A stretch of 13,763 nt of DNA. Source: Bacteroidales bacterium. Lineage in GTDB: Bacteria; Bacteroidota; Bacteroidia; Bacteroidales; Muribaculaceae. The DNA lies in NCBI GenBank assembly GCA_030526455.1, contig JAUNCU010000030.1:6254-20016 (forward strand), read 5' to 3'. Numbering within the stretch: the stretch's first letter is position 1; the number at the start of each line of letters is the position of its first letter. Under the pieces are notes generated by a model. It worked only from the letters and a program-made list of their open reading frames with translations, made no database searches and was not told where the DNA came from. This document shows positions 13,692-13,763 of this stretch, in pieces. The position numbers and the translations under genes were made by a program.

Positions 13692-13763
13692 GGACGCGAC
13701 ATATCGCATCCGCATTAGGCGTTGGTAATCAAAACAATAGCCTTCGCCTGGCGCGGACGCGAT
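13692..13763. repeat. Inverted-repeat intergenic element, cut by window end
   Basis: ATCGCATCCGC at 13703-13713 pairs with GCGGACGCGAT at 13753-13763 with one mismatch, and inside it AGGCG (13717-13721) pairs with CGCCT (13745-13749). GGACGCGA occurs directly at 13692-13699 and again at 13755-13762. The nested, GC-rich symmetry suggests a dispersed palindromic (REP-like or miniature) element that may continue past the window. No coding frame is supported. Confidence 0.6.

Overview
The window looks like the chromosome of an anaerobic gut-type member of Bacteroidales, fairly GC-rich in its coding regions. The evidence is: Bacteroidetes-type promoter -7 boxes (TAnnTTTG; TATCTTTG is seen twice between the divergent genes near 5.0-5.2 kb), no Shine-Dalgarno sequences but A/T-rich leaders before the starts, a DUF5683 gene followed directly by a LysM lytic transglycosylase, a FeoA-FeoB fusion, and secreted proteases ending in dockerin repeats. 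A placement near Muribaculaceae or Prevotellaceae is inference only.

Layout. (1) 2-2582, plus strand: the 3' end of a DUF5683 membrane protein gene, then, 22 nt later, an MltD-like lytic transglycosylase with LysM modules and an extreme Lys/Glu-rich linker. A strong terminator follows. (2) 2583-2861: a convergent intergenic region with one terminator for each side, a short duplicated segment and a hairpin. (3) 2862-4973, minus strand: a glycogen branching enzyme with an unusual Lys/Ala/Pro tail. (4) 4974-5205: a divergent promoter region. (5) 5206-6075, plus strand: a YpfJ-type membrane-anchored zinc metallopeptidase, followed by a probable terminator. (6) 6380-10815, plus strand: two tandem paralogous M6-family secreted metalloproteases, each with a signal peptide, an HExxHxxGLPD zinc site and a C-terminal pair of dockerin repeats; a perfect 18-bp terminator closes this likely two-gene operon. 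(7) 11082-13673, plus strand: a ferrous iron uptake operon consisting of a FeoAB fusion and a 52-residue FeoB-associated Cys-rich protein that ordinary length cut-offs would miss. (8) 13692-13763: an inverted-repeat element running into the window edge.

How the genes relate. Most blocks are ordinary housekeeping: cell-wall remodelling, glycogen branching, a zinc peptidase and Fe(II) import. The accessory-looking part is the tandem pair of dockerin proteases. They probably act outside the cell or at its surface, and their dockerins imply an unknown receptor that is not encoded here. I do not see a clear new multi-gene defence or mobile system. The least ordinary signals are the dockerin protease duplication with nucleotide-level identity in its dockerins and active site, the histone-H1-like tail on GlgB, a Cys/His-rich linker inside FeoAB, an operator-like inverted repeat touching the feoAB promoter, and an 8-nt tandem repeat between feoAB and its small partner gene.
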